Positions 50,363 to 58,943 of a stretch of 64,000 nt of DNA are shown here, in pieces (positions within the stretch are counted from its first letter, which is position 1; every line of letters begins with the position of its first letter). The position numbers were made by a program, and so were the translations under genes. Source of the stretch: an uncultured Rivibacter sp. (GTDB taxonomy: Bacteria > Pseudomonadota > Gammaproteobacteria > Burkholderiales > Burkholderiaceae); contig CAMLNA010000006.1 of assembly GCA_946481025.1 (NCBI GenBank), forward strand, positions 13,336-77,335, in the 5' to 3' direction. Below the pieces are notes generated by a model. The model did not search any database, had not been told where the DNA came from, and worked only from the letters and a program-made list of their open reading frames with translations.

Positions 50363-51100
50363 TTACACCTCCCCGAATCTGCGAATGGCCTTTTCCAGCA
50401 CGTCGTCGTAGCCCTGCACCACCTTCTGCATCGCCTCGAAGTGCCGCGTCGTTTCGAGCAGGCGCACCATTTCGCCGGTGGACTGCACGTTGGAAGCTTC
50501 CTGGTAGCCGGCGCGCACGCGGGTGCCCTCGCCGGCGTCGCTCATCGACGTGGCGCCGTCGGCGCGGTACACGCCGTGGCCGGCGGGCTGCAGGACGCCG
50601 GGGTTGTCGAAGCGCACCAGCCGCAGGCGTCCGAGCGAGGTCTCGCCGGCAAACACCTGGCCCTGCTCGTCGATGCGCAGCTGCCCGTTCGGCAGCAGCG
50701 AGCGCAGGTCACCGCCGGTCAGCTGCAGGCGTTCGCCATTGCCGTTGACCACCCAGCCGTCGGCGTCGACCTCGAAACGGCCGCTGCGCGCATAGGCAAG
50801 GCCCTGCGCCGACCGCACCTCGACGAAGGCGCCGCCCTCGACCACGAGGTCGAGCGGCTTGTGGGTCGCACGCAGCGAACCCGCGGCCATGTCGACCGCG
50901 GTGCTCGCTTGCGGCGCGGGCGCGGGCGTGGCGGAGGCGTCGCCACCCGGCTGGACCGACAGCAGGTCGGCGAAGGGCGCACGCACGTCGATCAGGCGCT
51001 TGTAGCCGGGCGTGTTGGCATTGGCGAGGTTCTGGCTGACGGTGTTGAGCCGGGCCAGGTCGGACTGCATGCCGACCGCTGCGATCTCGAACGGGTTCAT
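50363..51100 (-). CDS. flgF: Flagellar rod protein FlgF
   Basis: 245 aa from MNPFEIAAV. N-terminal VGMQSDLARLNTVSQNLANANTPGYKR, a DLVVEGGAFVEVRSAQGLAYARSGRFEVDADGWVV domain and C-terminal AGYQEASNVQSTGEMVRLLETTRHFEAMQKVVQGYDDVLEKAIRRFGEV are those of a FlgF/FlgG rod protein. Position before flgG favours FlgF. Overlaps flhA by 4 bp. Confidence 0.9.
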   Translation of the reverse strand: MNPFEIAAVGMQSDLARLNTVSQNLANANTPGYKRLIDVRAPFADLLSVQPGGDASATPAPAPQASTAVDMAAGSLRATHKPLDLVVEGGAFVEVRSAQGLAYARSGRFEVDADGWVVNGNGERLQLTGGDLRSLLPNGQLRIDEQGQVFAGETSLGRLRLVRFDNPGVLQPAGHGVYRADGATSMSDAGEGTRVRAGYQEASNVQSTGEMVRLLETTRHFEAMQKVVQGYDDVLEKAIRRFGEV

Positions 51101-53178
51101 GGTGGGGTGGCGACGGATGAAGGAACGGAGGGCAGTGCCACGGTGCCGAAGGACTGCAGCGGCACGCTGTTGGGCACCTCGGTGAGCGCCAGCACGCGCA
51201 TGTGCGGCACGGCGCGCTCGATCAGCAGCCGCAGGTGCCGGCGCAGCTCCGGTGCGCACAGCAGCACCGGCAGCAGGTTGGCCCGCATCATCTGCTCGGC
51301 ATGCGAGGCGAGGCGGCCGACCAGCTGCTCGCTCAGCCGCGGATCCCAGGCCGGCGCGGCGCCCGGCGCCTCGGCCTGGCGCAGCTGGTGGCCCAGCGCC
51401 TGCTCGACCGGCGGGTCCAGCGTGAGCACCTGCAGCGCCGTGGCTTCGCCCAGCAGCTGCTGGCAGATGCTCGCGCCCAGCCGCTGCCTCGCGGCTTCGG
51501 CCAGCAAGGCCGTGTCCTTGGTGGCACGGCCGGCATCGACCAGCGTCTCGATGATGGCTTCGAGGTGGCGCACCGACACCTTCTCGCGCAGAAGGTGCTG
51601 CAGCACCTTCTGCACGTCGCCCACCGGCAGCACCGTGGGCACCAGCTCCTCGACCAGCCCGGCCTGCGACTGCCGCACGCGGGCCAGCAGCCGCTCGGTC
51701 TCGCCGCGGGTGAGCAGCGCGGGCGCGTGCTGGCGCAGCGTCTCGCTCAAGTGGGTCATCAGCACCGTGTGCGGGTCCACCAGCGTGTAGCGCGCCGAGC
51801 GGGCGAGCTCGCGCTGCGACTCCTCGATCCACAGCGCGGGCAGCCCGTAGGTGGGTTCGCGCGTCTCGATGCCGCGCACCAGCTTCACGTCGCCGGTGGG
51901 GTGGATGGCCAGCACGCGGTCGAGGTGCAGCTCGCCCTTGCCGACCGGCACGCCGTGCAGATGGATCTCGTAGGCCCTTGCGGACAGCCGCGAGGCGCTG
52001 GCATACGCGAGCGCGGGCAGCACCACGCCCAGCTCCTGCGCCAGTTGCTGCCGGAAGGTGGCCACGCGTTCTGCCAGCACCGCGCCGCCCTGCCGCGACA
52101 GCGGCTCCAGCGCGCTGCCCAGCCGCAGCTCGAGCGGCTCGACCTTCATGGCGGCATACAGGTCGTCGGCGCCCTGGACCGCGGCCTCCTGCGACGGGGC
52201 GGCCGCGGCCGCGTCGCCTTCGCGCCGCCGCAAGGCCGCATACCAGGCGGTGGCCCCCAGCAGCGCCATCAGCAGCAGACCCGGCCAGACGGGGATGCCG
52301 GGCAGCACCAGCATCAGGGCCAGCGCGCCGATCACCAGCACCACCGCCTTCGGGTGGCTTGTGATCTGGCGGAACACCTCGGCGCTGAGGTTGGTGTCTG
52401 AGCCCGAACGGGTGACGATGATGCCGGTGCCCACCGCGATGACCAGGGCCGGCACCTGCGTGACGATGCCGTCGCCGATGGTGAGCAGCGTGAACGTCTG
52501 CAGCGCGGTGCCCCAGCTCATCTGCTGCTGCATCACGCCGATCACCAGGCCGCCGATGATGTTGATCAGCATGATCACGATGCCGGCGATGGCGTCGCCC
52601 TTGACGAACTTGCTGGCGCCGTCCATCGCGCCGTAGAAGGCGGCTTCCTTCTCGAGGTTCTTGCGGCGTCGCTGGGCTTCGGCCTGGTCGATGAAGCCCA
52701 TGTTGAGGTCGGCATCGATGCTCATCTGCTGGCCGGGCATGCTGTCGAGCGTGAAGCGCGCCGCCACTTCCGAGACCCGCTGCGCGCCGCTGGTGACGAC
52801 CACGTACTGGACCACCACCAGGATCAGGAACACGATCAGGCCGATGACGTAGTTGCCGCCCACCACGAAAGAGCCCACCGCCGAGATCACCCGGCCGGCG
52901 TCGGCATCGCTCAGGATGAGCCGCGTGGCCGCGACGTTGAGCGCCAGCCGGAACAGCGTGGCAATGAGCAGCAGCGACGGGAAGGTCGAGAAGTCCACCG
53001 GCCTCGCCATGTAGAACGTGAGCAGCAGCAACAGCAGCGCGAAGCTCACGTTCATGAGGATCAGCAGGTCCAGCAGGCCGCTCGGAATGGGCGCGAACAG
53101 CACCGTCAGCACGCCCACCACCGCCAGCACCATCGCCACGTCGGTGTGGCGCCCCAGCACGCTGCGCAACGCGTTCAT
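51097..53178 (-). CDS. flhA: Flagellar export gate protein FlhA
   Basis: 693 aa. Eight membrane segments fill the first about 330 residues, with FlhA blocks FPSLLLIATLFRLALNVAATRLIL, ARFTLDSMPGQQMSIDADLNMGFIDQAEAQRRR and VKGDAIAGIVIMLINIIGGL. The large cytoplasmic domain includes the docking region (YTLVDPHTVLMTHLSETLRQHAPALLTRGETERLL). It is distinct from SctV (17503-19557). Start ATG overlaps the flhB stop. Confidence 0.97.
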   Translation of the reverse strand: MNALRSVLGRHTDVAMVLAVVGVLTVLFAPIPSGLLDLLILMNVSFALLLLLLTFYMARPVDFSTFPSLLLIATLFRLALNVAATRLILSDADAGRVISAVGSFVVGGNYVIGLIVFLILVVVQYVVVTSGAQRVSEVAARFTLDSMPGQQMSIDADLNMGFIDQAEAQRRRKNLEKEAAFYGAMDGASKFVKGDAIAGIVIMLINIIGGLVIGVMQQQMSWGTALQTFTLLTIGDGIVTQVPALVIAVGTGIIVTRSGSDTNLSAEVFRQITSHPKAVVLVIGALALMLVLPGIPVWPGLLLMALLGATAWYAALRRREGDAAAAAPSQEAAVQGADDLYAAMKVEPLELRLGSALEPLSRQGGAVLAERVATFRQQLAQELGVVLPALAYASASRLSARAYEIHLHGVPVGKGELHLDRVLAIHPTGDVKLVRGIETREPTYGLPALWIEESQRELARSARYTLVDPHTVLMTHLSETLRQHAPALLTRGETERLLARVRQSQAGLVEELVPTVLPVGDVQKVLQHLLREKVSVRHLEAIIETLVDAGRATKDTALLAEAARQRLGASICQQLLGEATALQVLTLDPPVEQALGHQLRQAEAPGAAPAWDPRLSEQLVGRLASHAEQMMRANLLPVLLCAPELRRHLRLLIERAVPHMRVLALTEVPNSVPLQSFGTVALPSVPSSVATPP

Positions 53179-54359
53179 GTGAGCACCCCGCTCGCCGAGT
53201 ACGGCGATCGACCCTCCGCGAGGGTCCGGCCTTGCTTGGGGCGGCCCGGCGCGGCGGCCGGGTGTGTCAGCACCCCGCTCGCGGAGTTCGACGACATGCG
53301 GGCCTCGCGCGCCGCATACACCCACACCAGGATCTTCGCGAGCACCGGATACCAGTCCTCGGGCACCGCCCCGCCGATGGCGGCCTGCCGGTACAGCGCG
53401 CGGGCGAGCGGCGGGTTCTGCACGACGGGCACGCCGCTGCGGCCGGCCAGCTCGCGCATCTGCCGGGCCAGGCCGCCGGCGCCCTTGGCCAGCAGCGTGG
53501 GCGCCGCGTCGCGCGAGCGGTCGTAGCGCACCGCCACTGCGATGCGGGTGGGGTTGGTGATCAGCACGTCGGCCGAGGCGACCTGGCGCGCCGCGCGGGT
53601 CTGCCGCAGCCGCTCGATGCGCAGCTCGCGCAGGCGGCGGCGCACGCGCGGGTCGCCTTCGCGGTGCTTCACCTCGTCCTTCATCTCGCGCGCGCTCATG
53701 CGCATCTGGCGTGCGAACTCCCAGCGCGTGTAGGCGAAGTCGATGATGGCCAGCACCAGCAGCACCAGCCACAGCTTGGTGAGCAGGCTGCCCAGCAGTG
53801 CCGGCAGCTTGAAGGCGTGCGCGCGCGCCGGCACCCACGACAGCGCCAGCAGCGCCTCGAGCAGCGCCTCGAAGGCCAGCCAGAAGACGCCCGCCAGCAC
53901 GGCGAGCTTGAGCGTGCTCTTGCCGGCCATGTAGAGCGTCTTGAGCGACATCAGGCGCTTGAGCCCCTGCCCCGGGTTGAGCCGGTTGAAGTCGGGCTTC
54001 ACCGGCTCGGCCGACAGCACCGGCCCGGTCTGCACCAGCTGTGACAGCACCGCGGTGACGACCAGCGCCAGGCACAGGGGCGCCATCAGGTAGCCCACCG
54101 CCAGGCAGAGGTCGGTGAGCAGCATCGACACGCGCTGCGCGTCGAGTGGCAGCCAGGCGGACAGGTTCCACCAGCGTGCCTGCAGTTGGGCCCAGTCGCG
54201 CAGGGCCGGCGCCGCGGCGGCATGGCACCACACCAGCGCGACGGCCACCACCGCGGCCGTGGACACGTCGGCACTCTTGGCGACGCTGCCCTTCTTGCGG
54301 GCCTGCTCGAGCTTGTAGGGGGTGGCCGCGTGGTGGCGGTCGAGGTCCTGCTCTGCCAT
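53175..54359 (-). CDS. flhB: Flagellar switch protein FlhB with variant cleavage motif
   Basis: 394 aa. Four membrane segments and the FlhB cytoplasmic domain are present, but the autocleavage motif reads NPTR (VLITNPTRIAVAVRY) in place of NPTH. After the conserved GVPVVQNPPLARALYRQAAIGGAVPEDWYPVLAKILVWVYA comes an unusual tail of about 45 residues in which SASGVLT occurs twice. The DNA coding for it is a direct repeat (about 53178-53210 and 53264-53297). NPTH cleavage between Asn and Pro controls the switch to late substrates, so switching may differ here. Confidence 0.94.
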   Translation of the reverse strand: MAEQDLDRHHAATPYKLEQARKKGSVAKSADVSTAAVVAVALVWCHAAAAPALRDWAQLQARWWNLSAWLPLDAQRVSMLLTDLCLAVGYLMAPLCLALVVTAVLSQLVQTGPVLSAEPVKPDFNRLNPGQGLKRLMSLKTLYMAGKSTLKLAVLAGVFWLAFEALLEALLALSWVPARAHAFKLPALLGSLLTKLWLVLLVLAIIDFAYTRWEFARQMRMSAREMKDEVKHREGDPRVRRRLRELRIERLRQTRAARQVASADVLITNPTRIAVAVRYDRSRDAAPTLLAKGAGGLARQMRELAGRSGVPVVQNPPLARALYRQAAIGGAVPEDWYPVLAKILVWVYAAREARMSSNSASGVLTHPAAAPGRPKQGRTLAEGRSPYSASGVLT

Positions 54360-54360
54360 G

Positions 54361-55122
54361 TCAGCCCAGTACCTGCTGCCAATAGTCGAACACCGCCGCG
54401 TAGGCGCGCTGCATGAGCGGCGCCAGCTGCCGCGACAGCAGCGCCAGCATGCCCAGCCCCAGCAGGACCTTGATGGGCATGCTCACGAAGAACACGTTCA
54501 TCTGTGGCAACGCCTTCGATACCACCGCGAGACCGCCTTCTAGCAGCAGCATCGCGGCCATGACCGGCGCGCCGACCAACACACCGAGCGAGAACACCGC
54601 GCCGAACATGCGCACCGCCTCGTCGCCTGCGTAGCCGATGAAAGGCACGCCGGCGGGCACGCGTTCGAGCGAATAGGCGATGCCGCGCAGCAAGGCATGG
54701 TGGCCGTCGATGGAGAGGAACACGAGCACGGCCAGCCACTGCAGCCCCAGGTACAGCGGCGACTGTTGCGAGCGCGTGGCGGGGTCGAAGATGCCGCCGA
54801 CACCCAGGCCCATCTGCAGGTCGATCACCTTGGCCGCGAGGTGCAGCGCGGCGAAAGCGCAGTGCAGCCCGAAGGCGAGCAGCGCGCCCAGGAGCACTTC
54901 GGATAGCGCACCCACGGCAAACAGCACCGGGTCGCCGACCGGCGCAGGCCGCACCGCGGTGGGCAGCCCGGCCGACACGCAGGCGGCCAGCGCGAGCACT
55001 AGCAGCACCCGGAACGTGACCGGCGCCCGCAACTGCGTGAACAGCGGCGTGAGCATCAACAGCGCGCCCAGCCGCAGCGACACGAACACCACCAGCGCCA
55101 CCCACTGCGCGTCGAACGTCAT
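54361..55122 (-). CDS. fliR: Flagellar export gate protein FliR
   Basis: 253 aa from MTFDAQWVAL. Six membrane segments; FliR motifs HLAAKVIDLQMGLGVGGIFDPATRSQQSPLYLGLQWLAVLVFLSIDGHHALLRG. Distinct from SctT at 4702-5535. It starts 7 bp after fliQ and ends 1 bp before flhB. Confidence 0.94.
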   Translation of the reverse strand: MTFDAQWVALVVFVSLRLGALLMLTPLFTQLRAPVTFRVLLVLALAACVSAGLPTAVRPAPVGDPVLFAVGALSEVLLGALLAFGLHCAFAALHLAAKVIDLQMGLGVGGIFDPATRSQQSPLYLGLQWLAVLVFLSIDGHHALLRGIAYSLERVPAGVPFIGYAGDEAVRMFGAVFSLGVLVGAPVMAAMLLLEGGLAVVSKALPQMNVFFVSMPIKVLLGLGMLALLSRQLAPLMQRAYAAVFDYWQQVLG

Positions 55123-55129
55123 GACGCCC

Positions 55130-55396
55130 TCAGAGATAGGTCGGGATGCTGGAGATGAGGCGCGTGGCGAACTCCGCCAGGCGGCGCAGCATCCACGGGC
55201 CGGCGACGACAAGCACGACCAGCGCGCAGATCATCTTGGGAATGAAGGTGAGGGACATCTCCTGCACCTGCGTGACCACCTGCAGGATGCTGACGATCAC
55301 GCCGACCACCAGCGTGCACAGCAGCAGCGGCGCAGCGATGAGCGCGGCGTTGAGAAGGAGGTCGCCGAAGAGGTGGGCTGCCAGGTCGGCATTCAT
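55130..55396 (-). CDS. fliQ: Flagellar export gate protein FliQ
   Basis: 88 aa from MNADLAAHLF. Two-helix hairpin with LIAAPLLLCTLVVGVIVSILQVVTQVQEMSLTFIPKMICALVVLVVAGPWM, the FliQ pattern. It is the first gene of the leftward flagellar run. Confidence 0.94.
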   Translation of the reverse strand: MNADLAAHLFGDLLLNAALIAAPLLLCTLVVGVIVSILQVVTQVQEMSLTFIPKMICALVVLVVAGPWMLRRLAEFATRLISSIPTYL

Positions 55397-55937
55397 CGCG
55401 TGGCTCCCCAGCCCCTGCCACTTGCGCCGCCTGCCTCGCCACGCAGGCCACGCACATGCGAAGCCAGCTTTCCCCAACGTACTGCCACAACCGCCTCCCA
55501 GCGGGCCGCTGCGGGCCCGCACTCCAGTCCCGCAACGCCCGGCGACGCGGGCGCTCTGGTAACGAAATGAACGGGCGCGATTAGAGCTTTTTACCCAGGG
55601 AAAGACCCATCACTCAAAGGAGGGATGGGCAATCTTGAAACTCGCTGATACACGCGCGCATGGGTGCGCCCGCGGTCATTTCAGCGGGCTGCACGGCGCC
55701 CGTTTAAGGCGTCTCGCAGGCGCGCCGGCGCAACTTGAGGGCGCCGACAAGCAATACATCACTGAATCCGGAAAAAGGTTTAGCGCGCGTGTTGGACACG
55801 TGTGATCGACCGCACGGGCCGGCGGGCTCAGCGCGGCGTGGCTGGCCGCGACGCACGTTGCCGCCCTGCCGGGCAGGTGCCGTGGTTTCCTCACGCGGCG
55901 GTTGCGGCGGTGCAACTGCGGCCACGCAGCCTTGCGG
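55397..55937. promoter_or_regulatory. 541-bp non-coding region upstream of fliQ
   Basis: No convincing gene is seen; short frames on both strands are Arg/Ala/Pro-rich shadows. On the minus strand a weak sigma-28-like element (TAAA at 55593-55590, N15, CCGTTCAT at 55574-55567) could drive fliQ. An inverted repeat CCCATC/GATGGG (about 55607-55629) encloses AAAGGAGG. An ACACGTGT palindrome lies at about 55795. The promoter of the 21.7-kb flagellar run must lie here, but its exact site cannot be fixed. Confidence 0.35.
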
Positions 55938-56732
55938 TCAGGACCGGTGCAAGGCGGCCGCGCAGCAGAACGGCTCGGCAGCGTCGTTCACGTGAGACAT
56001 GACCTCGTACTGCGGGGCCGCGGAAAAATCGACCGGGTCATACACGTGCGCGTACAGCCCCATGGGCAGGCGCACCAGCACCCTGCCCCGAGGCGCCAGG
56101 GCCGGCGCGAGGCGGCACAGCAGCGCCTCCTTGCCGCCCAGGTGGGCGGCCAGCAGCAGCCGCCTGACGCTGCCGGGGGTCCACTGCAGCGCTTCGGCCG
56201 TTGCATGCATGAACCGAAAGCCGCTCGCCACCTCGGCTGCACCGAACCGGACGGTCAGCATGCGGCGAGCCAGGTCGAGCGCCTCGGCGTCCCGGTCGAT
56301 GCACACGATGCGGGTGCCGAACAGTTCGCGGTAGCGCAGGGCGGTGAGCGGCGCGGCGCCGCAGCCCACGAAGTACAGGTCGTCGTCTCCGCCGCCCAGG
56401 CCCAGGGCACGGCCTTCCTTGTGCGCCATCGGGTAGCCGTCACCGAGCTCGGGCTCGAGGCTGCTCGCGTCGCCTTCGATGTAGCGGCGGGCCATGAGTT
56501 TTTCGAGTTCGGCCTCCACCCCGATGACGAGTGCCTTGAATTCCCGAGCGTTGAAACCGGCCTGCGTTTCGAACAGCCGCTGGAACGGCGCCTGCGAGGC
56601 GTGCAGGCGCAAGGCGTTGACGAAGGCCATGCCGTCGTCCCATGCCAGGGTTTCACCGCGGCGGCGCGCCTCCACGAAGGCGGCGCATTGCGCATGCAGC
56701 AGGTTCGGTGCGCCGTTGGACAGGTCGGTCAT
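55938..56732 (-). CDS. Nicotianamine-synthase-like SAM-dependent enzyme
   Basis: 264 aa. A Rossmann SAM-binding core is visible: LYFVGCGAAPLTALRYRELFGTRIVCIDRDAEALDLARRML (residues about 118-160), then RFMHATAEALQW and RLLLAAHLGGKEALLCRLAPALAPRGRVLVR. The GCGAAPLTA loop, the acidic IDRD and the LAAHLGGKE block resemble nicotianamine synthases and bacterial CntL-type enzymes, which transfer the aminobutyrate group of SAM rather than methyl. The ATG overlaps the stop of an ATP-grasp gene, so they form a cassette. A generic methyltransferase is the alternative. Confidence 0.72.
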   Translation of the reverse strand: MTDLSNGAPNLLHAQCAAFVEARRRGETLAWDDGMAFVNALRLHASQAPFQRLFETQAGFNAREFKALVIGVEAELEKLMARRYIEGDASSLEPELGDGYPMAHKEGRALGLGGGDDDLYFVGCGAAPLTALRYRELFGTRIVCIDRDAEALDLARRMLTVRFGAAEVASGFRFMHATAEALQWTPGSVRRLLLAAHLGGKEALLCRLAPALAPRGRVLVRLPMGLYAHVYDPVDFSAAPQYEVMSHVNDAAEPFCCAAALHRS

Positions 56733-57724
56733 GCGCTCAACCGGTGCTCATGCGCCGCCTGCAGCGCGTGCTTCGCGGCCCGCAGCAGGTGTGGGTACAC
56801 GTAAGGGTGCACATACGGGTTGGAATTGAGCTCCAGAAACCAGAGGCGCTTGTGCTGGTCGAGCATGGCGTCGACGGTGTAGACCACGCCCTGGCGGGCC
56901 TGGTCGGGAATGGTGGCCCAGAGGGACTGGCCTGCCTGGTGAAGCAGAGGCTCGAGCCCGTGGAACGGGTCGCGCCCGATCTTGATGTCGCGCATGCGCA
57001 TGGTGGGCAGCTCGCAGTTGTAGCGAAAGTCGATGGCGCATGTTTCGTCGCGCGGCAGCACGGTGCGCAGCGTCTTGCCCTGGTAGGCGAGGAACTCCTC
57101 GTACTGCGCCAGCTCGTGCCCCACGATGCCCAGCATGTGCACATGGCGCTCGACCAGCGTGCCGACGTCGGACACACCATCGCCCACGACGCTGAGCATC
57201 TCGGTCTCTTCCACCGCCACCGGCTGCTCGTTCCAGTACCAGATCTTGATGATGTCGCCGGGCACGTAGGACTCGAAGAACTCGCCGTCGGCCCCCAGGG
57301 CGACGGAGCGCGCAGCCGCTTCGGAGAAGGGCCCGCGGATGCCCATGCTGAACGACGAGCGGGCCTTCTTGACGATGACGTCAGCCAGCCCGGCAGGGCC
57401 TTGCAGCGAGTGGGCGGGCGTGGGCAGGCCCTGCGCCTGCAGGTGGCGCTTGAACTCGAGCTTGTCGGCCGAGATGGGCCACGACCGGTCGTACATGGGG
57501 CGCCAGCCGATGAAACGCCTGACCTTGGGCGAGAACGTGCTGGTGTAGACCACCCCATCGGGCCGCTCCTCGGTGAACTGCGGCGGCATGCGCAGCCACT
57601 GCTTGCCCAGCAGCACGACCAGCGACATGTCGGCCACGTCGATGTGCGCACGCAAGCCCAGCTCGGCAAGGTGGGGCTGGATCGCCTTGAGGTGGTTCAG
57701 CAGTTCGTAGCTCATCGGGGGCAA
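56729..57724 (-). CDS. ATP-grasp ligase-like protein
   Basis: 331 aa from a TTG that has AGGAGG 6 nt upstream; the ATG three codons later (57715) has no ribosome site of its own. ATP-grasp features: DVIVKKARSSFSMGIRGPF (ATP-loop region), FFESYVPGDIIKIWYWNEQPVAVEETEML, and C-terminal TVDAMLDQHKRLWFLELNSNPYVHPYVYPHLL with the Mg-binding E-x-N. ATP-grasp enzymes join a carboxylate to an amine via acylphosphate. It is first in the two-gene unit with the nicotianamine-synthase-like enzyme. A metallophore or amide-type natural product is a plausible outcome. Confidence 0.72.
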   Translation of the reverse strand: MPPMSYELLNHLKAIQPHLAELGLRAHIDVADMSLVVLLGKQWLRMPPQFTEERPDGVVYTSTFSPKVRRFIGWRPMYDRSWPISADKLEFKRHLQAQGLPTPAHSLQGPAGLADVIVKKARSSFSMGIRGPFSEAAARSVALGADGEFFESYVPGDIIKIWYWNEQPVAVEETEMLSVVGDGVSDVGTLVERHVHMLGIVGHELAQYEEFLAYQGKTLRTVLPRDETCAIDFRYNCELPTMRMRDIKIGRDPFHGLEPLLHQAGQSLWATIPDQARQGVVYTVDAMLDQHKRLWFLELNSNPYVHPYVYPHLLRAAKHALQAAHEHRLSA

Positions 57725-58009
57725 GGGCGGCCTCCTGCGTCTTCTTTCGTTTCGGGGTTCGCGGGTGCGTGATCCGGTTCGCCGGATCCGCGGCGGGTGG
57801 AGAGTGTGCCGCGGCGGCGAGCACCGGAGATCGGCGCCGGTTGTTGAATAGATCGTTCGTTCTGGCGGGCTGTTTAGCTTTGCCGCGAGCTGACGGGCAT
57901 TTGCAGCGCCGAGTGGCGCGGTGGAGCCGCCGATGCCGGGTGCCACCAAGCCGCACGCCCCACCGCAGCCACCGCCGGCTCACGTGCCACGCGCAACGAC
58001 TTCCGTTGA

Positions 58010-58159
58010 GGCGAGAAGGTGGCCTTCGAGGACAAGTACCTCAACACTGTGGTGGGTACCATCGTTCGCATCAACCAGCGCACGGCCACCATCGATCCCG
58101 GCGATGGAACCTCCTGGCGCGTGGGCTTCAGCTTGCTGCGCCACGTCCTCGACATCTGA
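58010..58159 (+). pseudogene. C-terminal remnant of a small conserved gene
   Basis: Right after an in-frame TGA the frame reads [20 protein letters not shown], then a further 29 residues ending SLLRHVLDI before a stop. This looks like an intact small beta-barrel domain of the kind found at the end of SprT-like or similar proteins. No start or upstream portion is found in frame; sequence just upstream continues the similarity only in another frame (LPLR), suggesting a frameshift. The rest of 57725-58223 shows nothing recognisable. Confidence 0.5.
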
Positions 58160-58223
58160 GCGGCCGGCGGCGCGAGAATGCCGGGCCACCGCTACACGGC
58201 TGACGCGTCCCTGCATCGATCCC

Positions 58224-58922
58224 ATGCTTGCCACAACCACCTCCGCCGCCCTGACCGAGCAAGAACTCGATCGCCTTCACGACTTCCTCGACGCCGGCCC
58301 GGCAGCGATGAACCTGGAGACCATGGACGGGTACTTCACCGCGCTGATCTGCGGCCCGGTCACGGTGTCGCCGGACGAAGCCCTGCAGCAGGCGCTGGGC
58401 GACGACCTCGTCTTCGAGAGCAACGAAGAGGCCGGCGAGATCATCAAGCTGGTCATGCGGCACTGGAACTGGGTCGCCTCAGAGTTGCATCGCACATTGA
58501 CCGAGGAGCACGTGTACCTGCCGGTGCTGCTGGAGGACGACCAGGGCGTCGCGCACGGCAACGACTGGGCGCGTGGCTTCATGCGCGGCGTGCAGGCTCG
58601 ACCGGGCAGCTGGGACGGATTGCTCACCGACGACAGCGAAGTCGGCAGCTTGCTGCCGATGATGATGCTCGTGCACGAGCACGATCCGGACCCCGAGACG
58701 AAGGCGCCGCCCATCGACAACGAGAAGCGAAAGGATCTGCTCATCGCGATGGTGGCGGGCGCCACGCGCAGCTACCGGTACTACGAGCCGCATCGGCGGG
58801 TTGGCAGCAGTTCGTTCAACATCCCGATGCGCCGTCAGACGCCCAAGGTGGGCCGCAACGAGCCTTGCCCGTGCGGCAGCGGGCGCAAATACAAGCATTG
58901 CTGCGCGCAGACGGCGCATTGA
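58224..58922 (+). CDS. YecA/UPF0149-family protein with C-terminal SEC-C zinc motif
   Basis: 232 aa. The N-terminal UPF0149 domain contains [41 protein letters not shown] and [10 protein letters not shown]. The last 25 residues are a SEC-C motif ([19 protein letters not shown]), a zinc-binding element shared with SecA. YecA-type proteins have been linked to ribosome or SecA interaction. The chosen ATG starts directly at the domain. Confidence 0.9.
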   Translation: MLATTTSAALTEQELDRLHDFLDAGPAAMNLETMDGYFTALICGPVTVSPDEALQQALGDDLVFESNEEAGEIIKLVMRHWNWVASELHRTLTEEHVYLPVLLEDDQGVAHGNDWARGFMRGVQARPGSWDGLLTDDSEVGSLLPMMMLVHEHDPDPETKAPPIDNEKRKDLLIAMVAGATRSYRYYEPHRRVGSSSFNIPMRRQTPKVGRNEPCPCGSGRKYKHCCAQTAH

Positions 58923-58943
58923 CGAGCACCACGGATCACAACC

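Noticed and set aside
51097..54231. 1,044-codon frame that would fuse flhA to an upstream extension
   Set aside because: The extension overlaps flhB in another frame; FlhA begins at the ATG overlapping the flhB stop (53178).
55604..55665. Possible riboswitch-like or leader-peptide element upstream of fliQ
   Set aside because: It has an inverted repeat and AAAGGAGG but does not match the c-di-GMP-I or other aptamer cores I know. The 8-codon ATG frame starts too close to the ribosome site and faces away from fliQ.
55676..55925. Short minus-strand frames of 73-79 codons upstream of the nicotianamine-synthase-like gene
   Set aside because: Arg/Ala/Pro-rich with no ribosome site or family; typical GC-rich noise.
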